DNA of 45,654 nt from JAUXFK01 sp034189035 (lineage in GTDB: Bacteria; Desulfobacterota; UBA8473): the NCBI GenBank assembly GCA_034189035.1, contig JAXHVA010000033.1, positions 1-45,654 on the forward strand. Direction: 5' to 3'. The position numbers and the translations under genes were made by a program. Below are positions 7,796 through 15,440 of the stretch, piece by piece (position 1 is the first letter of the stretch; each line of letters opens with the position of its first letter). A model generated the notes under the pieces. The model had not been told where the DNA came from and made no database searches. It saw only the letters and a program-made list of their open reading frames with translations.

Positions 7796-8848
7796 TTACG
7801 GAACCTCATTCTCGACCCCCTTCACATAAGCCCTTATAGCTTCGCTAACCGACCCATAAAAAATCCCATCGTTTTGCCCATATTCTTGTAAGTTATCTTC
7901 CAACTCATCCATAAAACCCTTACGCCTTCCTATATACACCTTTCCAACAATACGATCATTATAGTCATTCACAACCTGTTTGAGAGCATCAATGGAAAAT
8001 ACTGGTTTTCCGAGATCATCCTTTGCCAGGTGCGAAAACAAATGGTTGCCGCTATTCAATGTTGTCAGGACAAGTAACTTTGGGGTAACATCCCCCATAT
8101 TGCTGGTTTGCATTGCCCCGCCATTCAGGATTTCCAGAGCCAATATGGTATCTTTGACTCTTTTAAGTCTTTCTGGCTTTGGCAAACGATATAGTTTTAG
8201 TGGTTTTTGTTCCTTGTCCTTCGTGAAGGGGTCTTCTATCTCCTCTGCACCCTTTTCAATAGCCTCTTTCCTTAAGTATTCATTAAGGTTTTTAAATCCT
8301 GTCCTTTCCACAGAAGAAAAAGTTCCCACCTGTTCCAAAGAGATCGAAAACATACCTTTCATAGTGGCACAATACTCGTCCTTACTATACGGAACGGCAT
8401 CCCCTTCTTGACGAGTCATAGAAGACCAGTTTTGAACTATGTTAGTTGGCGATACCGAAATCATAGCAGAGTTCTTTAGAGGTGAAATGCGGGTCAATGT
8501 GACATTTACACTTTTGCTTTTTCCTTTAGAATCCACATGTTCTTCTTTAGCTGCGCGCATATACCCAAACATATCATCATCAGGATATATTACTGGATTG
8601 GCCGCAGTAAAAGCGATCTTAGCATCTCTGACAACGGGTGACATAGTCCAGTTAAAGTTTTTTTCCAGAGTTTCTCGCCACCAATATCTCCAAGCTTGGC
8701 CTGAGACATATGCGTACGCTTTCCCACCCTTAAAAATTTTTTTAGTTGCTACCGCATTTTCTAAAGTGGTTGTTGTGTCTCTACCGGCATTATTTAAAGC
8801 CACCACATCCACATCAATTAGTATAAATCCCTGCACTGTTTTTGGCAT
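7796..8848 (-). CDS. cas7: Cascade backbone protein Cas7 (Cst2/DevR family)
   Basis: Cas7 polymerises along the crRNA spacer to form the Cascade filament. The N-terminal run VQGFILIDVDVVALNNAGRD and the later GGKAYAYVSGQAWRYWWRET are the signatures of the DevR/Cst2 (Cas7 group I) family. TSNMGDVTPKLLVLTTL in the C-terminal half also fits. I take the ATG at 8848 as start, giving about 350 residues, because AAGGAGGT lies seven bases upstream; the GTG at 8857 is inside that ribosome-binding site. Family members were first known as autoregulators in Myxococcus, but the role here is structural. It sits between cas8b1 and cas5 in one tight operon. Confidence 0.95.
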   Translation of the reverse strand: MPKTVQGFILIDVDVVALNNAGRDTTTTLENAVATKKIFKGGKAYAYVSGQAWRYWWRETLEKNFNWTMSPVVRDAKIAFTAANPVIYPDDDMFGYMRAAKEEHVDSKGKSKSVNVTLTRISPLKNSAMISVSPTNIVQNWSSMTRQEGDAVPYSKDEYCATMKGMFSISLEQVGTFSSVERTGFKNLNEYLRKEAIEKGAEEIEDPFTKDKEQKPLKLYRLPKPERLKRVKDTILALEILNGGAMQTSNMGDVTPKLLVLTTLNSGNHLFSHLAKDDLGKPVFSIDALKQVVNDYNDRIVGKVYIGRRKGFMDELEDNLQEYGQNDGIFYGSVSEAIRAYVKGVENEVP

Positions 8849-8865
8849 ATCAACCACCTCCTTTA

Positions 8866-10269
8866 TTATTGATTAAATGCTTCAATGAAATTAGTTTCTT
8901 TATCATTGATATCGGATCTTTCTTCATCTGAAATCTGCGTTGGATCTATGCGCAAATCATGTAATTTTTCATACAGCGAAATCAGCAAAAAATCACGAAC
9001 TTCGTACCAGCTTTGTCCATCTGGAAATAGATATTCTATGTAGTCTTTAAGCCGAACAAAGGGTTCCGGTTCTCCATCTTTATAGTGAGTTTTCACTAGA
9101 CGTAAGATTGCCGCTCGAAGCTCATAAGCATATCTGGTTCCCTCAATAGGCGTAATATATTTCTTGAAGTTGCCTTCTTTTTGGCAAAGCGCTATTATTT
9201 TATCCGAAATTTTTTGTATCAAATCAATCTGTTCCTGCCGCATCTTCTTCACCTCCCTTAAATAGATTATTGCTATCAGTACCGGAAATTTTTCTGATTT
9301 ATGCATTCGACATAATGCCGCAAGGATTGATCTACCTGACAGTAAATATTCATATATTGTATTGGAATTTGTACCCTCGTAATCCTGAATATCAAGACTG
9401 GCGGCTTCTTTCTTTTTGACCTCAATCCATTCTTTCGTCTCCTTGTCGAAATGAATATGCCTTCTCTTGCTGAATCTGTAATGCCTTTTTACAAAGTACA
9501 ACCAGGCTGGTCTCAGGTCTGGCTTCAATACCCTCTTGAGGAAAGAAAAGACATTGTTGGGCAAATCATGAATATCAACATTGGGGTTGGTCGCAAAGTT
9601 TGTGAAATAAAACAGCCTTAGCCGCTGGGAAGGTATATCGAAAAGCTCAAATTTTCTGATAAGATTGGCAGCAAAATAAAAGAGGGCATTGTGGGGATTT
9701 AAAAGATTGGAAGAAAGAATACCATCTGATGACCCTACAAATATCTTATCAAGATTATTTTTGATTACATCTTCCTGCCATAGTTGCCACGTATATTTGT
9801 TTTGTATCTGCACGAGCATGAGATTTCCAGCGCATTGCAAAACTCCCATGGGGACAAAGTACAGTTTGATCAGGCAGTCTCTACACAAAAGCAAACCCTC
9901 TTCATGAGAATGGTGGAAGTTGACAAAATCTCCTGAGCCTGATAGAGGGTAATTGTCCCTCCCAGCCCTGAACAAAAATCCACGCTGGGCACAAATCCGA
10001 CAATATCCTTCTGATATATACCCCTCATTCTTTAAAACTCCAAGGTAATATTTCAGTGAATCTTCGCGCTGGCGTTTGGATTTCCCGCTTGCGTGAATTG
10101 TAGTTATCTTGGAATGTAAAAAAACAGCATTAATTTTTCCTTTCCACTTATCCACATATATATCTGTAACAAAGCGTATTTTTTCTTCGATACTCTTTTC
10201 TGGCAGTGTGTTTATGACCAATCCACCAAGATCTACGAGTGGATCTCCTGTAAATCTCATCTGTTCCAT
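8866..10269 (-). CDS. cas8b1: Cascade large subunit Cas8b1 (Cst1-like, CXXC-CXXC)
   Basis: The large subunit recognises the PAM and recruits Cas3. The 467-residue protein has two CXXC pairs, GYCRIC (C90, C93) and LLCRDC (C129, C132), in the N-terminal third, the trait that named the Cst1 CXXC_CXXC family. The rest is helical and poorly conserved, as usual for Cas8. Position decides the call: between cas6 and cas7 in a co-directional operon, with one base separating it from the cas6 frame and about 17 bp from the cas7 start. The start at 10269 is an ATG preceded by AAAGG. It could instead be labelled Cas8a1/Cst1 in older schemes. Confidence 0.88.
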   Translation of the reverse strand: MEQMRFTGDPLVDLGGLVINTLPEKSIEEKIRFVTDIYVDKWKGKINAVFLHSKITTIHASGKSKRQREDSLKYYLGVLKNEGYISEGYCRICAQRGFLFRAGRDNYPLSGSGDFVNFHHSHEEGLLLCRDCLIKLYFVPMGVLQCAGNLMLVQIQNKYTWQLWQEDVIKNNLDKIFVGSSDGILSSNLLNPHNALFYFAANLIRKFELFDIPSQRLRLFYFTNFATNPNVDIHDLPNNVFSFLKRVLKPDLRPAWLYFVKRHYRFSKRRHIHFDKETKEWIEVKKKEAASLDIQDYEGTNSNTIYEYLLSGRSILAALCRMHKSEKFPVLIAIIYLREVKKMRQEQIDLIQKISDKIIALCQKEGNFKKYITPIEGTRYAYELRAAILRLVKTHYKDGEPEPFVRLKDYIEYLFPDGQSWYEVRDFLLISLYEKLHDLRIDPTQISDEERSDINDKETNFIEAFNQ

Positions 10270-10270
10270 A

Positions 10271-10969
10271 TTATAAAACCTTTCTGATCACCCCAAATCC
10301 TCGGGAAATGGATTTCCCTAATCCGATGAGATCTGGCAAGATAATATTAGTTGTAAAGCTAAGATTGAAACCAATCATTTGGTGACTCTTGAAAGTAAAA
10401 GAGTGTTGTTTGGGTAAATGGTTTATAGCAAGCTCAATTTGTTGGTTGATACTCCATCTGATTCCTTTGGCAAATGAAATAATGTTCCCAATCATCACAC
10501 GTTCAAGAAATCTGATTCGTTCCCTATCTTTATTCAGTTGCATAAATCTTTTGAAATTGCTTTCGTTCAGAGCAAACCAGTTTTCAATCTTGTATTTCAA
10601 ACGCCTTGTCGAAAATCCACAGTTGAAATAATCAAAAGATAGATCCTTAATCTCGGTGATAATTTCCTCTCCATGCAAAGTTATATCCCAGTTGGTCTGC
10701 TCGAAAAACCTATGGATTTCTTCAGTGCCGTCATTAATGCAGACAATTGTCGGATTACTCCTTAAAACCTTATATTGGATAAGAGGGTATCCATAGCGGA
10801 AATTTTGATTTAAGTGGTTGTGAAAGAGAACATTTTCTCGGCCCACCTTATTGATAATTGCGCCTCTAAAAGCTGGAACCTCTCTTCTCGTAATATCGAG
10901 GTTAAACACTACGATAAGAATTTTAAATCTTTGTGAAGAATTTCCTGCGGTTTGTATCATTTTGTTCAT
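10271..10969 (-). CDS. cas6: CRISPR pre-crRNA endoribonuclease Cas6
   Basis: Cas6 cuts pre-crRNA inside the repeat to leave the ATTGAAAC handle. The 232-residue protein has an N-terminal RAMP half (KILIVVFNLDITRREVPAFRG is split across strands one and helix one) and a C-terminal glycine-rich loop GLGKSISRGFGVIRKV, characteristic of Cas6. FRYGYPLIQYK in the first half matches the conserved RYPLIQYK run. Candidate catalytic histidines lie at HNHLNQ (about 50-52), but I cannot assign one. It is first in the interference operon; the ATG at 10969 follows GGGAAAAAATTC. A 38-bp palindrome lies about 290 bp upstream. Confidence 0.9.
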   Translation of the reverse strand: MNKMIQTAGNSSQRFKILIVVFNLDITRREVPAFRGAIINKVGRENVLFHNHLNQNFRYGYPLIQYKVLRSNPTIVCINDGTEEIHRFFEQTNWDITLHGEEIITEIKDLSFDYFNCGFSTRRLKYKIENWFALNESNFKRFMQLNKDRERIRFLERVMIGNIISFAKGIRWSINQQIELAINHLPKQHSFTFKSHQMIGFNLSFTTNIILPDLIGLGKSISRGFGVIRKVL

Positions 10970-11259
10970 GAATTTTTTCCCAAAATCAAGATGCCAGTTC
11001 TATAGTCCCTAACATTATGTCTTAAAAGACACTGTGAATTTATGCTTTAAAGAATTCAAAATGCGCCAGTTCTCCTTCATTTAAGATCTTTAAATCATTA
11101 ACCCAGTTCCTTGATCTGCAAAATAACCCACCAAGAAGACGTATTCGGCCGAAATTTACAAATGGCTCCTCATTTACGTAATTTCAAAGCTTCCAAGGCT
11201 GTCTTTTTATTCACTTTATACAGAATATCCCCCTTCAGAAAAGAGGAGAATCTCAGAGA

Positions 11260-11297
11260 TTGCATATAGTATCATATGCATATGATACTATATGCAA
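11260..11297. promoter_or_regulatory. Perfect 38-bp palindrome
   Basis: Half-site TTGCATATAGTATCATATG is followed directly by its exact reverse complement with no spacer, giving 19-bp arms. It is AT-rich and has no U-run, so it is not a terminator. It lies about 290 bp upstream of the cas6 ATG, in the same gene-poor region as the broken WYL regulator. A dimeric repressor site or a cruciform-forming element are the main options. Confidence 0.6.
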
Positions 11298-11628
11298 CTT
11301 GTTTTAAAACTTTCTCATTTAATATCATCGCCCTTTAATGGATACGGTCAAATACAAATGAGGTATTAAAGTGGCGAAATTGATTCAACCTATCATTTCT
11401 AAAGGATGCCTTTTCAACTTAATATCTTCTATTCTTGCCATCACCTTTCTGGTCTTTTTTATACCACACCCTCTCCCTCCATATAATGTCTGTCCTACTG
11501 GTATTTAGTCCAGCATAAATATACCGGCGGCCAGCAAGGAGTATCCGTGTCAGCAATCAGTGCTAGCTATTGACAAACTCATTTTCTTTTCAACTCCCCA
11601 AACTCTCAACTCTCCAACTCCCACATCC

Positions 11629-11866
11629 TCACTCTAAGTCTTCAAGAACGCCTTTGATCAATGGTTTCACCGATGGAAGCTCTTTTTTCACTTGCCATAC
11701 AATTTCCAAATCAACCCCAAAATATTCATGGATGAGTTTATCTCTCAGCCCAGCCATTTTCTTCCAGGGAATATCAGGAATCTGTCATCCCTTTTACAAA
11801 TTCGTGGGTTCCATTGATAAAATCGAGAATATCTTGAACATAGTCTAAATAATCTTCTCTTCTCAT
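11629..11866 (-). pseudogene. hepT: HepT (HEPN) toxin remnant with internal deletion
   Basis: The frame opens with ATG at 11866 as MRREDYLDYVQDILDFIN and continues to EFVKGMTDS, then meets a TGA. In another frame the C-terminal half follows: IPWKKMAGLRDKLIHEYFG, VDLEIVWQVKKELP and a stop at 11629. The HEPN ribonuclease motif RX4HXY (RDKLIHEY) is preserved. Family members carry about 40-50 residues between these two parts, which are missing, so an internal deletion with frameshift has destroyed the gene. It overlaps the mntA remnant by ATGA, the normal coupling of this pair. Confidence 0.8.
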
Positions 11867-12100
11867 ATCGATATCATCTCCTGAAGAATATATTTACCTA
11901 TCCTTGGTTTTAATGCCTTCTTAGACACCAGATCGACTTTTACGCCGAGTAATCCTGTGAGATATTTCTCAAGGTCGAGAAAAGTAAAAAACCAACTGGC
12001 TCACGAAACTCAACGAGGATATCCATGTCGCTTTTATCTTCCTGTTTGCCCCTTACATAAGAGCCAAGTTTTTTTATTCTGTACCTCTATCAAATATTTC
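11863..12100 (-). pseudogene. mntA: MntA nucleotidyltransferase antitoxin remnant
   Basis: The minus strand encodes KKLGSYVRGKQEDKSDMDIL followed by VEFREPVGF, the GSYxRG-D-D nucleotidyltransferase motif of minimal MNT proteins. Another frame then gives FLDLEKYLTGLLGVKVDLV, SKKALKPRIGKYI and a stop overlapping hepT. The break is at a run of six T (about 11974), where a seventh would restore the frame. Two residues also seem missing before GSY (family GVFGSY), and the N-terminus is not recoverable. MntA AMPylates HepT to silence it; here both partners are dead. Confidence 0.78.
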
Positions 12101-12329
12101 CCCTCCCTAAGAAATTCTACTCTATCTTAAGACATTCTAACCAAGCCCCCACGAATAGCCCGCTCATCAAAGACGAGTCAGCATATAGAAGACAAACCTA
12201 CAGATGACAGAGTATAGACTATCATATAACAGACATTCAGACTCACAATTCTTCCTTTTATTCTCTCAAAACCCTATTTTATTCACTAGTTTATTCATCG
12301 GTTCAAATAAATCGTTAATGAAATAGCTG

Positions 12330-13295
12330 TCAAAATTTTTTCATCTTTTCTATCTCTTTTTTCACTTCATCCCCGAGTTGCCGAGGGGAAAGAACCTCCA
12401 CATGGGCCCCGTATTTGAGAACTTCTCTCTTTCTTTCCTTCAAATCTGCCACTGGAAGGGTGAGGCAGAGGCTTCCATCAGAATGCCTTGTTTGCTTTTG
12501 TTCGGAATGCCATACCTGTTCGGATACCCAGGGCACGATATCAGGAGAGAATTTCAGGCAGACCTCAATACTGATCTCACTGTTCAAAAGCCCGAAGTTC
12601 TTTCTCATATATTCCTATACAAAGCCTGAAGAAATATCCGGATTGATATTTTTCGTTGCTGGTATTGCTGTCTGTATTCTGGAAAGGGCGAAGTCTCGAA
12701 GCTCATCTCTCAAAGAACAATAGGCAATGGTATGCCAGTTCCCCATATATTGGAGCAGGTGGAGCGGAAGGATATCCCTTTGGCTTATCTCATCTTTATG
12801 CGGGGAATAATAGATTATTTTCAAAGGCTTAGTGTAAAAGAGAGGGTCAATTACCTTCTGAAAGATAGTATCACGAACCTGGGAATATCTTATCTTCTTT
12901 ACCGATACTTTTTGGATAAGTTCTTCAAAAGAGACTGGAAGATTCAAAGAATGAAAGGTGAAAAATTGCTGAAGAAATGATGCGAGAGAAGTCTTGAGGT
13001 TCTTGTTTGGTATGCCAGAAGCTAACCTTGATAAGACAAGAAGCCCTACAAGTTCATCCTCCTTAATCCATATCCCTGGAAGTTCATAGCTTCTATGTTC
13101 ATATTCATAACCCCTCTTTTCAGGCAAATACACGAGAGGCGCATTCAACCTGTCTCTTATGAATTCAATATCCCTCCGGGCTGTTTTAACAGAGAGTTCA
13201 AACCTCTGTGCTAATTTCCTGGCATTCGGATATTTTCCAGCCTTTACCTGCTTGTGAAACCACCAAAACCTTTCATAAATGACCTTGGGCGGCAT
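12330..13295 (-). pseudogene. WYL-domain transcriptional regulator interrupted by an amber codon
   Basis: The frame starts at 13295 after AAGGGGGGTTGAA. It encodes an N-terminal HTH (ARKLAQRFELSVKTARRDIE, residues about 22-42) and a WYL core (LKIIYYSPHKDEISQRDI, LHLLQYMGNWHTIAYC, FALSRI). It stops at TAG (12615-12617) after about 226 residues. The same frame continues two codons later with MRKNFGLLNSEISIEVCLKF, which is the family's 'YLxxSFG' run and WCX domain, to a stop at 12330. The full product would be about 321 residues, normal for the family. WYL regulators are often found next to CRISPR loci. It may be a fresh nonsense mutation or a read-through gene. Confidence 0.75.
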
Positions 13296-13687
13296 TTCAA
13301 CCCCCCTTCAAATGGGTTCTCAAGCAGGTTCAATCAAATTCAGGCAATTATAACCAGCATAGATATACTAGTATCCTCTTACGGTTACAAGTTTACGATT
13401 CACGGTTTTTCCAATGATTTATAACAAATATAGCTGATATTCAATAGCATTGTCAATAGTATAACGTTGATCCGTATAAGGCTGATCTTACTTATCCCTT
13501 AATTACTGTTCATCTTTCCCCATATCCATAAGGGCAAACTCAATCCTGAATAGCCAATTTCCCTTTAAAAACCCTCAATATTGGATGAGTGAGAGCCCCA
13601 ATAAATCCTTGCATTTCTAAAATATTATTGATAGTGTTTATGGCTAGATAATAGAGAGATTTTAATAGAACAAAAGGGGAGGAATCC
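13296..13687. other. Divergent intergenic region between the WYL gene and the nitroreductase
   Basis: The 392-bp region holds the 5' regions of two divergent genes. A possible minus-35/minus-10 pair for the nitroreductase is TTGATA at 13628-13633 and TAATAG at 13649-13654, with a short 15-bp spacer, so it is weak. No repeats or RNA gene were recognised. Confidence 0.3.
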
Positions 13688-14353
13688 ATGGACATCATTG
13701 AAGCGGTAAAATCCAGAATGAGTATCAGGGCATACAAAGACAAGCCAATACCAAAAGAGGTTATTGAAGAGATTCTTGAAATATCTGTAAGGGCACCTTC
13801 TGCACTCAATACACAACCCTGGGAATTTGCAGTAATCACAGGAGATGTTCTTAGAAAGATAATGGAAGAAAATGTAAAATTGCTTGAAGGCGGATCAATG
13901 CCCAATCCTGATGTACAACCCGTATTTTTTGAAGGTGAATATAAGAGAAGGCAGGTGGATTTAGCGAAACAGCTCTATGGCCTTTTGGGAATTACAAAGG
14001 AAGACAAAGAAAAACGGGCAAAGTGGACACAAGAGGGTTTTCGGTACTTTAATGCCCCATCTGTTATAATTATTTATTCTGACAAGTCGTTAAGCGAAGG
14101 GGGCAGTATGTATGATGTGGGTGCGATTACTCAGACAATAGCCCTTGTAGCGTTGAAATATGGCCTCGGCACATGTATCCAATCTCAGGGGATCCTCTTT
14201 CCGGAAGTGATTCGAAAATACACCGACATACCGGATACCAAAAGACTGATTATCTGTATTACAATCGGTTATCCGGATATGGACTTTCCAGCGAATAAAT
14301 TGGTTACCAATCGAGTGCCGGCAAAAGATATTACGAAATGGTACGGGATGTAA
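13688..14353 (+). CDS. Nitroreductase-family flavoprotein
   Basis: Members bind FMN and use NAD(P)H to reduce nitro groups, quinones or other acceptors in the cytoplasm. The 221-residue protein has the N-terminal FMN-phosphate motif SRMSIRAYKDKPIP, then RAPSALNTQPWEFAVI (the P-S-N-Q-P-W signature), and the C-terminal block GLGTCIQSQGILFPEVI. Length and motif order match PF00881 proteins. GGGGAGGAATCC just before the ATG at 13688 is a good ribosome-binding site. It stands alone on the plus strand, divergent from the WYL gene and convergent with a phosphatase gene. The physiological acceptor is unknown. Confidence 0.88.
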   Translation: MDIIEAVKSRMSIRAYKDKPIPKEVIEEILEISVRAPSALNTQPWEFAVITGDVLRKIMEENVKLLEGGSMPNPDVQPVFFEGEYKRRQVDLAKQLYGLLGITKEDKEKRAKWTQEGFRYFNAPSVIIIYSDKSLSEGGSMYDVGAITQTIALVALKYGLGTCIQSQGILFPEVIRKYTDIPDTKRLIICITIGYPDMDFPANKLVTNRVPAKDITKWYGM

Positions 14354-14383
14354 GGGCGATTTGCTTTCTAAAAAATTGACTCA

Positions 14384-14427
14384 TGTCCATCCAGAAAATA
14401 CAATTTTACTCATTTTTTGGATGGACA
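14384..14427. terminator. Hairpin between convergent genes, possible bidirectional terminator
   Basis: TGTCCATCCAGAAAAT and ATTTTTTGGATGGACA pair over 16 bp with one mismatch and a loop of about 12 nt. It sits between the 3' ends of the nitroreductase (14353) and the phosphatase (14436). No U-run follows directly on either strand, so termination efficiency is uncertain. Confidence 0.45.
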
Positions 14428-14435
14428 CTCCCTGA

Positions 14436-14906
14436 TTATGGACAAATCATTTGCTCATAAAGATTATTTATACAATCCCTGATAATATTAAAAGAAGATC
14501 TATAGTGAAATGAACTAAGGCCATAGGGATCAGGGACCTCCACTTCTTCCGTCATATCTCCGCGGAATGTGCCAAAATTTCCCAAAAGTCTCAACTTCTC
14601 CTCAGATTCAGGATCAATTTCCAATATAATCTTCTTGTGGAAGACATTCATAACAAGGATGATATCCGCTTCCTGAATGATTTTGATGTAGACCTGCCGA
14701 GGGGTATGCTCTGAAACATCTATTCCCAGTTCAAAAGCAATACGAATCGCTTCTGGTGGGACAGAAAGCCCAGGGAATATATTAACCCCAGCTGAATGAA
14801 CATGTATCCCCTCCTTATTTTTTTTAAAAAAAAGGTCCTTCAATGCCCTTTCAGCAAAAGGACTCCTACATATATTTGCTGTACAAACAAAGAGTATATC
14901 GTCCAT
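14436..14906 (-). CDS. Low-molecular-weight protein-tyrosine phosphatase
   Basis: The protein (156 residues from the ATG at 14906) has the P-loop near its N-terminus, VCTANICRSPFAE, with nucleophile C8 and R14 in the C(X)5R(S) arrangement. The general-acid loop DPYG is present (D126). Length fits the family. Such phosphatases act on tyrosine-phosphorylated proteins, in bacteria often those controlling polysaccharide export; arsenate reductases share the fold but not this exact loop. A TTG at 14924 is possible but would add residues before the usual start. No partner kinase is in the window. Confidence 0.88.
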   Translation of the reverse strand: MDDILFVCTANICRSPFAERALKDLFFKKNKEGIHVHSAGVNIFPGLSVPPEAIRIAFELGIDVSEHTPRQVYIKIIQEADIILVMNVFHKKIILEIDPESEEKLRLLGNFGTFRGDMTEEVEVPDPYGLSSFHYRSSFNIIRDCINNLYEQMICP

Positions 14907-15440
14907 AGCCCAATCAAAAACCAAAATTCTATTATTATATATACATTTACCACACCTTGCTTTAAAAAGTCCAGGGTTTGTTTTGAATTTCTTGCACTTT
15001 ATTTTTTCCCTTTACAATAAGTGCCTTCTTAAATCTTTTAATGGATTACATGATCTCCAAATTCAGTTATAAAAATGTTGCTATTTTCTAGCACAATAAG
15101 TAAAATTGAGAAAGTCTAGCCTTTTGAAATTTGAGTTGCAAATCCAACGGTTAAATTTTAATCCGTGCAATTGTTTGGATATCTGAGTAAGCATAAAAAA
15201 ACGGGAGAAAAGCTTCGCTGTTCTAAAGTATTAATAGTTCTAAAATGTACCGACTGAATTTAAACAGCTTGATGCTGTTCTATCTTTATGCACACTTAGA
15301 AGCGAGTTCTGTAGGGGGTAAAATTTAATTGTCGTTAAAGCCTGGCGAGTGCTTTTTGTTTCATAGGGCTAAAATAATACGTAGAATTACAAAAACATGT
15401 TACAGATTGCATAGACCAAACAAAAAGAAAGGTGAATAAT
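14907..15440. other. Divergent intergenic region, phosphatase to ppiD
   Basis: About 530 bp with no credible gene. It should contain the promoters of the two divergent flanking genes. The region is AT-rich; I found no strong hairpin, riboswitch signature or tRNA. Confidence 0.35.

Larger units (their letters stand above)
10970..12329. other. Long gene-poor region upstream of cas6
   Basis: This 1.36-kb stretch has no intact gene. From cas6 outward it contains a short open frame without a start codon on the minus strand (11040-11183, about 47 codons, unrecognised, with FGRIRLLGGLFCRSRNWV in it), the perfect palindrome at 11260-11297, a decayed hepT (11629-11866) and mntA (11863-12100), and a weak CAGAC-rich tract near 12180-12245. 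The cas6 promoter should lie in its first few hundred bases. Confidence 0.6.

Noticed and set aside
11040..11183. Minus-strand open stretch of about 47 codons upstream of cas6
   Set aside because: It has no start codon and I recognise no family; it may be a gene remnant but cannot be supported as a gene.
7126..11259. CreTA-like RNA toxin-antitoxin within the Cascade genes
   Set aside because: The cas6-cas8b1-cas7-cas5-cas3 genes are separated by at most about 17 bp, leaving no room; the region upstream of cas6 gave no recognisable mini-repeat with the array's repeat sequence.
11570..11848. Plus-strand open frame of 92 codons
   Set aside because: It lies antisense to the hepT remnant, whose family motifs are on the minus strand.
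12378..12980. Plus-strand open frames opposite the WYL gene
   Set aside because: The WYL and HTH motifs are on the minus strand; these frames are shadows.
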